Shown: positions 16,774 to 24,351 of the stretch, piece by piece
How positions within the stretch are numbered: position 1 is the stretch's first letter
Layout: each line of letters opens with the position of its first letter
The notes under the pieces: model-generated
What the model saw: the letters and a program-made list of their open reading frames with translations, nothing else
The model's database searches: none
Told to the model about the DNA's origin: nothing
NCBI GenBank assembly: GCA_964609025.1
Contig: CAZSQM010000012.1
Coordinates: forward strand, 1 to 64,000
Source of the DNA: SIG307 sp964609025
Lineage (GTDB): Bacteria; Bacillota; Clostridia; Lachnospirales; Lachnospiraceae
Length of the DNA: 64,000 nucleotides
Reading direction: 5' to 3'
Position numbers and translations under genes: made by a program

Positions 16774-17655
16774 ATGTACGAGATTGTGGAGAAAAAGCAA
16801 TTGAGCGATAATATAGTGCTGATGGAGGTCAAGGCGGAGCGGGTTGCGAAGTCCTGTCTTCCAGGGCAGTTTGTTATTGTTAAGACAGATGAAAGAGGAG
16901 AGCGTATTCCGCTTACCATCTGTGACTATTGCAGAGAGAGAAAGACGGTAACGATTGTATTTCAGGTGGTCGGTGCGTCAACGTTACGCATGGCAAAGCT
17001 GGAGAAGGGGGATTCTTTCCGGGATTTTGTCGGCCCGCTCGGAAAACATTGCGAGTGGATTGACGAGCCGGTTTCGGAGCTAAAGCAGAAGAAGATTCTT
17101 TTTGTGGCAGGCGGCGTAGGTACGGCTCCGGTATATCCGCAGGTAAAGTGGCTGCGTGAGCACGGAGTTTCGGCGGATTGTATTATCGGTGCAAGAAATC
17201 AAAGCCTGATTATCCTGGAGGATGAGATGCGTGCGGTAGCGGAGAATCTTTACGTTACCACGGATGACGGCTCTTACGGTTTTAAGGGAAATGTAAACGA
17301 CCGCATTAAGGCGTTGATACAGCAGGAAAAGAAATCCTATGATCTGGTGGTTGCAATCGGACCGATGATTATGATGAAGTTTGTATGCCTTTTGACAAAG
17401 GAACTCGGAATTCCGACGATTGTCAGCATGAATCCGATTATGGTAGACGGCACCGGTATGTGCGGCGCCTGCCGCGTCAGCGTCGGCGGTGAAGTAAAGT
17501 TTGCATGTGTAGACGGTCCTGAGTTTGACGGGCATCTGGTGGACTTTGACCAGGCCATGAAGCGCCAGCAGATGTACAAGACCGTAGAAGGACGGAAGTA
17601 TCTGAAAGAGCAAGAGGGCGCAACCCATCACGGCGGCTGCGGTCATTGCGAATAA
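16774..17655 (+). CDS. nfnA: NADH-dependent ferredoxin:NADP+ oxidoreductase small subunit NfnA
   Basis: A 293-residue ferredoxin-NADP reductase-like flavoprotein. The N-terminal half binds FAD (IPLTICDY near 49), the middle binds NAD(H) (FVAGGVGTAPVYPQ near 112), and the end binds a [2Fe-2S] cluster through DGTGMCGACRVSV and a third Cys in FACVDGPEFDG. With the gene that follows it forms electron-bifurcating Nfn, which links NADH and reduced ferredoxin to NADP reduction. Similar proteins are often annotated as dihydroorotate dehydrogenase electron-transfer or sulfide dehydrogenase subunits; the adjacent large subunit decides for Nfn. AAGGAG lies about 14 bases upstream of ATG, a long spacing. 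Confidence 0.88.
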   Translation: MYEIVEKKQLSDNIVLMEVKAERVAKSCLPGQFVIVKTDERGERIPLTICDYCRERKTVTIVFQVVGASTLRMAKLEKGDSFRDFVGPLGKHCEWIDEPVSELKQKKILFVAGGVGTAPVYPQVKWLREHGVSADCIIGARNQSLIILEDEMRAVAENLYVTTDDGSYGFKGNVNDRIKALIQQEKKSYDLVVAIGPMIMMKFVCLLTKELGIPTIVSMNPIMVDGTGMCGACRVSVGGEVKFACVDGPEFDGHLVDFDQAMKRQQMYKTVEGRKYLKEQEGATHHGGCGHCE

Positions 17656-17670
17656 TGCAGGAGGAGAAAG

Positions 17671-19059
17671 ATGGACGTATTAAACCGAGTTCCGGTGCGT
17701 GAACAGGCGGCAGCGGAACGTGCACATAATTTTGACGAGGTATGCCTCGGGTATTCGTTCGAGGAAGCAAAGGCGGAGGCAGACCGCTGTCTGAAGTGTA
17801 AGAATCCGAAATGTCAGACAGGCTGTCCGGTAAATATTGATATACCGCGCTTTATCGCAAAAATCGGAGAAGGCGATGTAGAGGGCGCTTACAATGTAAT
17901 TTCGGAGTATTCGGCGCTACCGGCGGTATGCGGACGTGTCTGCCCTCAGGAATCGCAGTGTGAGGCAAAGTGTATCCGCGGCATCAAGGGAGATGCGATT
18001 TCGATTGGCAAGCTGGAGCGTTTTACGGCGGACTATGCGAGAGAGCACGGCATCCGTCCGACGGTCAGTGCAGAGAAGAAAGGAAAGAAAGTAGCCGTAA
18101 TCGGTTCCGGCCCTGCAGGTCTTACCTGTGCCGGTGATTTGGCGAAGCTCGGATACGATGTTACGATTTTCGAAGCACTGCATGAGCCGGGCGGCGTTCT
18201 GGTTTACGGAATTCCGGAGTTCCGTCTTCCGAAGAGTACCGTAGTGAGAAGCGAGATTGAGAACGTAAAGGCATTGGGTGTTACGATTGAAACGAATGTT
18301 GTTATCGGTAAGTCGGTAACGATAGACGAGCTTTTAAACGAAGAAGGGTTTGACGCGGTGTTTGTCGGCTCCGGCGCCGGCCTGCCTAAGTTTATGGGAA
18401 TTCCGGGAGAAAATGCAAACGGTGTTTTCTCCGCAAATGAGTATCTGACGAGAAATAATCTGATGAAAGCCTTTGAGGAGGGATACGACACTCCGATTTC
18501 GGCAGGAAAGAAGGTGGCGGTAGTCGGCGGCGGAAACGTGGCGATGGATGCCGCGAGAACGGCGTTACGTCTGGGCGCTACGGTTTATATCGTATACCGC
18601 AGAGGCGAAGCGGAGCTTCCGGCGAGAGTGGAGGAAGTACATCATGCAAAGGAAGAAGGCGTTATTTTCAAGCTTCTGACAAATCCGAAGGAGATTTTGG
18701 TAGACGAGAACGGCTGGGTAAAAGGAATGCGCTGTGTGGAAATGGAATTGGGGGAGCCGGACGCATCCGGAAGAAGACGGCCCGTGGAGAAGGCAGGCTC
18801 GGAGTTTACGCTGGAGCTGGATACGGTGATTATGTCTTTGGGCACCAGTCCGAATCCGCTGATTTCCTCGACAACGGAAGGTCTTGAAGTAAATGCGAGA
18901 GGGTGTATTGTAGCAGACGGAGAAGACGGAAGTACAAGTAAGAAGGCTGTATTTGCAGGCGGTGACGCAGTGACCGGTGCAGCAACCGTAATTTTGGCAA
19001 TGGGCGCGGGAAAAGCGGCTGCCAAGGGGATTGATGAATATCTTTCTCAGGGCAAATAA
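17671..19059 (+). CDS. nfnB: NfnB / GltA-type NADPH-dependent flavin oxidoreductase
   Basis: A 462-residue protein of the glutamate-synthase small-subunit family. The N-terminus carries the two [4Fe-4S] motifs CLKCKNPKCQTGCP and CGRVCPQESQCEAKC, followed by the FAD site VAVIGSGPAGLTCAGDLAK and the NADPH site VAVVGGGNVAMDAARTALRL; the C-terminus has VFAGGDAVTGAATVILAMGAG. It is often named GltA, but no glutamate synthase large subunit is near and the gene lies 15 bases after nfnA, so bifurcating transhydrogenase is the likely role. The ribosome site is AGGAGGAG. Confidence 0.9.
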   Translation: MDVLNRVPVREQAAAERAHNFDEVCLGYSFEEAKAEADRCLKCKNPKCQTGCPVNIDIPRFIAKIGEGDVEGAYNVISEYSALPAVCGRVCPQESQCEAKCIRGIKGDAISIGKLERFTADYAREHGIRPTVSAEKKGKKVAVIGSGPAGLTCAGDLAKLGYDVTIFEALHEPGGVLVYGIPEFRLPKSTVVRSEIENVKALGVTIETNVVIGKSVTIDELLNEEGFDAVFVGSGAGLPKFMGIPGENANGVFSANEYLTRNNLMKAFEEGYDTPISAGKKVAVVGGGNVAMDAARTALRLGATVYIVYRRGEAELPARVEEVHHAKEEGVIFKLLTNPKEILVDENGWVKGMRCVEMELGEPDASGRRRPVEKAGSEFTLELDTVIMSLGTSPNPLISSTTEGLEVNARGCIVADGEDGSTSKKAVFAGGDAVTGAATVILAMGAGKAAAKGIDEYLSQGK

Positions 19060-19083
19060 TGAAAAAAGGAAGATAGGTTACTT

Positions 19084-20598
19084 ATGGAGTATATCCAAAT
19101 ATTGATTGGTGTTTTACTGGCTGTTTTCAGCGTGCTGTTTGTGATTTGCATTTTGCAGAATTACAAAATACGAAAGAAAATGCAAAAAAGCGAGGAGGAA
19201 TTGTTAGACAATTACCGCAGCCTGAAGACAGCTTATGATGAAGTGGCAGAAACAAAGAAGGAATTGATGGAGCGCTGCGAGGAGCTTACCAGAAGCAGGG
19301 AACATATGCAGAAGACCGCATACACGGATTACCTGACCGGACTTCCGAATCGTCTTGGGTATTCCGAGTATCTGGAAGAGGAATTGAGAGCTTTAAAGCC
19401 GGGAGAGCTTCTTGGAATCGTTGATCTTGATATTGATAATTTCAGAATGATTAACGAGTCCTACGGTCACTCCTACGGGGATGAAACCCTGCGTGAAATC
19501 GGTAAGCGTCTTACGCGTCTTGTTTTGGAGCGCGGGGCTTATCTGGCGCGCGTCGGCGGCGACGGGTTTACGATAGTATTAAAGGATTTCAGCGAACGCG
19601 CAGAGCTGGAAGCACAGGTGGTACAGATTTTAAACTATATGAAAGAGCCGTATCATGTGGGAGAAAAAGAGTTTGTGCTGACCTCCAGCGTCGGGGTTGC
19701 AATTGCGCCTACGGACGGTACCACCGGGCAGGTGATAACCAAAAATGTAGACGCGGCAAAGTTTTTTGCCAAGACCCACGGAAAAGATACGTATGTTTTC
19801 TATGACGATTCGCTGAACCGTACCATTGCGGCAAAGCTGGAGCTTCAGACGGAAATCAGAAAAGCGATTGAAGACAGGGCGTTTGAAGTATATTTCCAGC
19901 CGCAGATTGATTTGGAAACGGAACAGATTACCGGGTTTGAGGCACTGGTTCGTTGGAATCACCCGGAGCGCGGTGTGATTGTACCGGCGGAGTTTATACC
20001 GGCTGCGGAGGAATGTGGTTTGATTGTTCCGCTCGGTGAGTTTGTGCTGCGGGAATCCTGTCGGAAGCTGAAGCAGTGGCAGGATGAGGGCTGCGCGAAG
20101 CAGGTGCTTGCGGTAAATCTTTCTGCCAGACAGTTTAAGGACAGGGATTTCATGGAAAATGTAATGAAGATTATTGAGGAAACCGGAGTAGACCCAAGGC
20201 AGTTGGAGCTTGAGATTACCGAAACAATGGCGTTGGATGATTTGGATTATGCCATAGAGACCTTGAAGAAGTTAAAGGAATTGGGCGTTTCGATTGCCCT
20301 GGATGATTTCGGAACCGGTTATTCTTCCCTGAACTACTTAAAGCGTCTGCCGGTCAATCAGTTAAAGATTGATAAGAGTTTTATGGATAAGGTGCTGGAA
20401 GACCATTCCGACCAGAAAATTGTGGAAACGATTATCGCATTGGCGCAGGCGTTGGATTTGGCGGTAATTGCGGAGGGCGTGGAGAACTCCGAGCAGGCAG
20501 CCTTTTTAAAGTCTGTGAGCTGTAATAAGGCGCAGGGCTATCTTTACAGTAAGCCGCTGCGGGAAAAAGACATGCGGGTATTTTTACAGCTGGGATAG
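19084..20598 (+). CDS. GGDEF-EAL protein with a degenerate GGDEF motif
   Basis: A 504-residue protein of c-di-GMP signalling. One membrane helix at about residues 5-25 is followed by a coiled coil (about 30-75), a GGDEF domain and an EAL domain. The cyclase signature reads GGDGF, with Gly replacing the metal-binding Glu, so synthase activity is doubtful. The EAL domain is complete: FEALVRW, LEITETMALD, ALDDFGTGYSSL, KIDKSF, IAEGVEN and AQGYLYSKPL. It probably acts as a phosphodiesterase, perhaps with GTP-sensing by the GGDEF part. It lies 24 bases after nfnB and ends at a strong terminator. Confidence 0.88.
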   Translation: MEYIQILIGVLLAVFSVLFVICILQNYKIRKKMQKSEEELLDNYRSLKTAYDEVAETKKELMERCEELTRSREHMQKTAYTDYLTGLPNRLGYSEYLEEELRALKPGELLGIVDLDIDNFRMINESYGHSYGDETLREIGKRLTRLVLERGAYLARVGGDGFTIVLKDFSERAELEAQVVQILNYMKEPYHVGEKEFVLTSSVGVAIAPTDGTTGQVITKNVDAAKFFAKTHGKDTYVFYDDSLNRTIAAKLELQTEIRKAIEDRAFEVYFQPQIDLETEQITGFEALVRWNHPERGVIVPAEFIPAAEECGLIVPLGEFVLRESCRKLKQWQDEGCAKQVLAVNLSARQFKDRDFMENVMKIIEETGVDPRQLELEITETMALDDLDYAIETLKKLKELGVSIALDDFGTGYSSLNYLKRLPVNQLKIDKSFMDKVLEDHSDQKIVETIIALAQALDLAVIAEGVENSEQAAFLKSVSCNKAQGYLYSKPLREKDMRVFLQLG

Positions 20599-20637
20599 CT
20601 GCCGGAGGAGTCGGTAAATTTTTGCTTCCCGGATAAG

Positions 20638-20682
20638 AGAGAGCAAAAGCCTTACAAATAAAGGCTTTTCGCTCTCTTTTTT
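20638..20682 (+). terminator. Rho-independent terminator
   Basis: Stem AGAGAGCAAAAGCCTT / AAGGCTTTTcGCTCTCT with a seven-base loop and a T run; ends the nfnAB-GGDEF/EAL transcript. Confidence 0.92.
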
Positions 20683-20743
20683 GTATTCTTCTTTTCGGCA
20701 GATTGCATAAAGTATGGGGGAAAAGTTTGTCGGGATTTCCGTC

Positions 20744-20772
20744 TTGCCGTCAAAGGTTTTTCCTGTTACAAT
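20744..20772 (+). promoter_or_regulatory. Promoter of the DUF5688 gene
   Basis: TTGCCG (20744-20749), 17-base spacer, TACAAT (20767-20772). Confidence 0.6.
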
Positions 20773-20878
20773 TAAGTTACGGTCGTAAAATCAAAAGAAG
20801 TTCTATATTTCTTATACTTCGTTTCGGAGTGGTGTTCCATGGAAAAAGTACAAAATTTTGGGAGAGGGCAAAGGAAGA

Positions 20879-21826
20879 ATGGAAAAAGTGAATCAATTAA
20901 CACAAGAGAGGTTTATACAGAAAATCAGCGAACTGGTTTCGGAAGGCTTAGGCGCGGAATATCAGGTGGAACGGGGGACGGTACGGAAGAATAACGGTGT
21001 GATAAAAGAAACCCTGTTTGTCCGGAGGGAAGACAGCGATTGTGCGCCCAGCTTTTATCTGGAGGAACTGTATCGTTCGTATTGCGGCGGAATTCCTGCG
21101 GAGGCGCTGACGGAGCATATGCTGGAAACGGTCAGGGAGGAATGCGGCGATCGAATGCAGATAACGGAGTTTCTTTCAAAGACATGGCTGGAGGAAAATT
21201 TGTTTTTAAGGCTGGTGAATTTTGAGAAGAATCTGGAACAGCTGGAAGACGCAGTCTATGTCAGACGGCTGGATTTGGCGGCGGTCTTTTACGTGTTGAC
21301 AGAGCAGAAGGAAGGCGGAATCAAAAGCTTCCGGCTGCCGAAAGACCTTTGGGAGAGTCTGGAGTTCGGAACGGCAGAAGAGTATTTTGAGCGGATTGTA
21401 AGAAATACCGAAAGACTGTTTCCGGCGGAGGTACAACGGATGGAAGATAGTCTGGCGGAATGTATTCGAAAGAGCGGGGAAAAAGAACCGGAGTGGCTTT
21501 TGGCGGAACTGCGGCAGACAAAGGAAGGAGACGATACTTCCTTACTCTATGTGCTTTCGAATCAGCCGAAAATCAACGGAGCGGTTGTCTTTCTTTATCC
21601 GGAGATGTTAAGTAGGCTGGAGGAACGCTTCCCACGCGGCTTTTATCTGATTCCGAGCAGTATTCACGAGATGCTTTTGCTGGCGGATTCCGGGGAAACC
21701 GAGGCGGAGGAACTCAACCGGATGGTGCGCGAGGTAAACGAAACCCAGGTAATACCCGAAGAAGTGCTTTCGGACCATGTTTACTATTATTCCAAAACAT
21801 GCGGGCTTTGCAGCAGGACGGAGTAG
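20879..21826 (+). CDS. DUF5688 family protein
   Basis: A 315-residue cytoplasmic protein whose C-terminal half matches my memory of the DUF5688 family: GAVVFLYPEMLSRLEERF, FYLIPSSIHEMLLL and NETQVIPEEVLSDHVYYY. The N-terminal half (FIQKISELVSEGLG, then an LxK/VRREDSD stretch) is also as expected. No catalytic motif is visible and no function is known. ATG 20879 is the most likely start, although AAAGGA is only four bases away; a TTG at 20858 is open in frame. It has its own promoter and terminator. Confidence 0.75.
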   Translation: MEKVNQLTQERFIQKISELVSEGLGAEYQVERGTVRKNNGVIKETLFVRREDSDCAPSFYLEELYRSYCGGIPAEALTEHMLETVREECGDRMQITEFLSKTWLEENLFLRLVNFEKNLEQLEDAVYVRRLDLAAVFYVLTEQKEGGIKSFRLPKDLWESLEFGTAEEYFERIVRNTERLFPAEVQRMEDSLAECIRKSGEKEPEWLLAELRQTKEGDDTSLLYVLSNQPKINGAVVFLYPEMLSRLEERFPRGFYLIPSSIHEMLLLADSGETEAEELNRMVREVNETQVIPEEVLSDHVYYYSKTCGLCSRTE

Positions 21827-21841
21827 GGCGGTGACAAACAA

Positions 21842-21890
21842 AAAGCGCACCCTGTAATGCCGGAGTGCCTGACATCAAGGTGCGCTTTGC
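21842..21890. terminator. Hairpin between convergent genes
   Basis: Arms AAAGCGCACC (21842-21851) and GGTGCGCTTT (21879-21888) around a 27-base loop, placed between the convergent DUF5688 and secreted-protein genes. Confidence 0.75.
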
Positions 21891-21911
21891 GGTGTTGCTT
21901 ATAAGAAAGTG

Positions 21912-23021
21912 CTATTGAGCGGAAGAATGAGCGGCAAGACGATTATAGAAGTCTTTTAAATCATCGTCCGCTAACAGCGCCTCCGTCATCGCCTGATTGG
22001 TTTCCTTTGCCAGAGCCTGGATGGGTTCGCTCTGCGTAACGGCTGCACAGTAGGCATCCGTATCCAGCGAAGTAATGCCGAGGTAAATATAAGGCGTGCC
22101 GGTTGCCGGGTCTAAGGAAATATAATAGCATTCCATACAAGGAGCAGGCGTATCGATAAGAACAATTTTCTCCTTGTAGGTAACATAAGCAATATAGTCA
22201 AACTCGTTGATTCCGGGACGAAGTACAAACCTGTAATCGGAGAAATACTCCGTATAGGCAAAACGTGACGCAAAATAGTCCATATTCAGATAGTCGGAGT
22301 CGGTAACACACTGCTTTAAACGCTGCTCATCAACGGTAAGACAGGAGTTGTGATAGCGGCGGATTAGCGTTGAAACCATCATTTCCAATAAGGAATCGGT
22401 GGTGCGTGCCTGCACCATAAGTTTCTTTGTTTCCGCGGATAACGGCGAAGTATTGATAGAATAAGAGCCGTCGCTGTTCCGCTTGATGTAATACTCCGAA
22501 AACTGCGGAATCGTTGGCTGCGTACTGTCATAGCAAAGAGAATAAGTAGCATAAACAACGGAAAAAATACCGTTGATTCCGGGCTTTGAGTATAATGCCA
22601 GGTCGGTTACTTTCGTAACGCCGGCGGAATTGGCTTCAATCAGCGCCGGATTCAGCATGGAAGCGTCCGTGACAAGCGAAGTAAGGGTTTCCATATCGTT
22701 TTTATAATAGCTGTTAATATAAGCCGTGACAAGGTCGGCCACTCCGGCGCTCGGGGCATAAAGGGTATCCGTAAGCAGCGGATGCACCGCCTCCGTTGTT
22801 GCGGACGGTGTGGTAGCGGCACCTTCTGTCAGTTGTGGCAAATGATTCGGTGTTTCGGTGACGGGCGAAAGCGTCGGAACCGGTGTGGCAGGAGGAGTCA
22901 GAACAGCAGTAGGGGCAGCTTCTTTGGTGTTTGCTGCCTGTGCCTGGGGATAGAGCAAAAAAGTCAGACCCAGTACAAGAGCCGAACTGTAAATAGCAGA
23001 CATACATCGCCTGAATTTCAT
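21912..23021 (-). CDS. Secreted protein of unknown function
   Basis: A 369-residue exported protein. Residues 1-29 are a signal peptide with a basic start, a hydrophobic core and an AxA-type end (AQAANT). Residues about 30-85 are a Pro/Thr-rich linker (PPATPVPTLSPVTETP), typical of wall-anchored or surface proteins. The remainder seems to hold two related alpha+beta units that start with DLVTAYINSYYKND and SLLEMMVSTLIRRYHN and look NTF2-like; that is a guess from shape. No sortase motif, lipobox or catalytic site is visible. It is monocistronic with its own promoter. Confidence 0.65.
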   Translation of the reverse strand: MKFRRCMSAIYSSALVLGLTFLLYPQAQAANTKEAAPTAVLTPPATPVPTLSPVTETPNHLPQLTEGAATTPSATTEAVHPLLTDTLYAPSAGVADLVTAYINSYYKNDMETLTSLVTDASMLNPALIEANSAGVTKVTDLALYSKPGINGIFSVVYATYSLCYDSTQPTIPQFSEYYIKRNSDGSYSINTSPLSAETKKLMVQARTTDSLLEMMVSTLIRRYHNSCLTVDEQRLKQCVTDSDYLNMDYFASRFAYTEYFSDYRFVLRPGINEFDYIAYVTYKEKIVLIDTPAPCMECYYISLDPATGTPYIYLGITSLDTDAYCAAVTQSEPIQALAKETNQAMTEALLADDDLKDFYNRLAAHSSAQ

Positions 23022-23060
23022 AAGAAACCCTCCTTTGCTTAATTTTTACAACCAGTATTT

Positions 23061-23089
23061 ATCATATCAAAAAATTTGAAGAAAATCAA
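23061..23089 (-). promoter_or_regulatory. Promoter of the secreted-protein gene
   Basis: On the minus strand TTGATT (23089-23084), 17-base spacer, TATGAT (23066-23061), about 40 bases before the start codon. Confidence 0.65.
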
Positions 23090-23099
23090 CTATTTCTAC

Positions 23100-23128
23100 T
23101 TGACCAAATCCTGTTAGTTGGGTATAAT
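23100..23128 (+). promoter_or_regulatory. Promoter of tRNA-Arg
   Basis: TTGACC (23100-23105), 17-base spacer, TATAAT (23123-23128), nine bases upstream of the mature tRNA end. Confidence 0.88.
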
Positions 23129-23137
23129 ATCATTATT

Positions 23138-23211
23138 GCATCTGTAGCTCAGTGGATAGAGCAATGGTTTCCGGAACCATGTTAGCGGGGGTTCGAGTCC
23201 CTTCAGATGCA
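23138..23211 (+). tRNA. tRNA-Arg (anticodon CCG)
   Basis: A 74-base cloverleaf: acceptor GCATCTG/CAGATGC, D arm GCTC/GAGC, anticodon arm ATGGT/ACCAT with loop TTCCGGA giving anticodon CCG for CGG codons, six-base variable loop, and T loop TTCGAGT. The T stem ends in two G-T pairs. The discriminator is A and CCA is not encoded. It stands alone with its own promoter and terminator. I see no att repeat or integrase near it. Confidence 0.95.
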
Positions 23212-23251
23212 TTTGATACGCAGTTTGTTTTGCCGGGAGGCAGTGCGTCGG

Positions 23252-23297
23252 AAAGGTTTTCTTTGTGCGGTAGACGAGCGGCAGAGAAAACCTTTTT
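23252..23297 (+). terminator. Terminator of tRNA-Arg
   Basis: Arms AAGGTTTTCT and AGAAAACCTT around a 22-base loop, ending in five Ts. Confidence 0.82.
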
Positions 23298-23397
23298 GTG
23301 TTATAGGCTTCGGTTACGAAAAGAAAGTCTGCCGCACTAAGCGTCTTTTAAACTGCGCACTTGTGTAAAATCAGGTTTTGACAGAGAGGAAATTGTG

Positions 23398-24261
23398 ATG
23401 AAAGCGAAAAAGTTTGCGGCAGAGGAAATAGAAGCGGGAGTCAGAATTAACAAGTATTTAGCGGATGCAGGGGTTTGTTCCAGACGAGCGGCGGACCGTT
23501 TTGTAGAAGAAGGAAAAGTGTTTATTGACGGGGAATGCGCGGTGGCAGGCAGCCGTGTCTTACCGGGGCAGCGCGTGGTCTTTAACGGGAAAGAGCTGGA
23601 AAAGGAGGAAGACCTTGTGCTGTTGGCATTAAATAAGCCTCGGGGGATTGTCTGTACCAGTGATAGGAGAGAACCGGACAATGTCGTGGATTTCGTCAAT
23701 TACGGCAAACGGATTTATCCAATCGGGCGTCTGGATAAGGATTCCGAGGGGCTTCTTTTAATGACCAACGACGGGGATATTGTCAATAAAATTCTGCGTG
23801 CCGGAAATTATCACGAGAAAGAATATATTGTGAAAGTAAATAAGATGATAACGAAGGAGTTTTTACAGGGCATGGCCGGCGGGGTACCGATTTTAGATAC
23901 CGTGACCAGACCGTGTAAGGTGGAAGCGCTGGATAAGTACCGCTTTAAGGTGATTCTGACGCAGGGCTTAAACCGGCAGATTCGAAGGATGTGCGAGTAT
24001 TTCGGTTATCGTGTGGTACATTTGCAGCGGGTACGCATTATGAATATCCGGCTCGGACATTTGAAGGTGGGCGATTATAGAAAGCTTACGCCGCAGGAGT
24101 TAGAGGAACTGAAGGTGATGATAAAGAAGTCCTCCAATACGCCGGTACTGCATGATAAAACGAGAAACGATTACAGTGTCACCTATGCGGAGGCAAAGCC
24201 GAAGTCGAAAGAGGAGCCTGATAGGGAAAAGACGGGCAGAGGGAAAAACAGAAATGTATAA
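23398..24261 (+). CDS. rluF: 23S rRNA pseudouridine synthase RluF type
   Basis: A 287-residue RsuA/RluB/RluF-class pseudouridine synthase. An S4 RNA-binding domain occupies about residues 13-60 (RINKYLADAGVCSRRAADRF). The catalytic motif is GRLDKDSEGLLLMTNDG, with the nucleophilic Asp in RLDKD. The C-terminal LTQGLNRQIRRMCEYFGY and LQRVRIMNI favour RluF, which modifies position 2604 of 23S rRNA (E. coli numbering), over RluB. A basic tail of about 40 residues follows. ATG 23398 is eight bases after AGAGAGG; GTG 23395 directly before it is equally possible. It is followed by ligA. Confidence 0.85.
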   Translation: MKAKKFAAEEIEAGVRINKYLADAGVCSRRAADRFVEEGKVFIDGECAVAGSRVLPGQRVVFNGKELEKEEDLVLLALNKPRGIVCTSDRREPDNVVDFVNYGKRIYPIGRLDKDSEGLLLMTNDGDIVNKILRAGNYHEKEYIVKVNKMITKEFLQGMAGGVPILDTVTRPCKVEALDKYRFKVILTQGLNRQIRRMCEYFGYRVVHLQRVRIMNIRLGHLKVGDYRKLTPQELEELKVMIKKSSNTPVLHDKTRNDYSVTYAEAKPKSKEEPDREKTGRGKNRNV

Positions 24262-24351
24262 GGGGAACAGAGTGAAAATGCCGGAGGGCTGAAAAGCACG
24301 GCGGCATGATTTTGCAATAAAGGGTTGCAGGAAACAAGAAAGGCGGATTGC

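Noticed and set aside
23138..23400. Integrative element at tRNA-Arg
   Set aside because: No integrase, no duplicated tRNA end, and core genes (rluF, ligA) follow directly.
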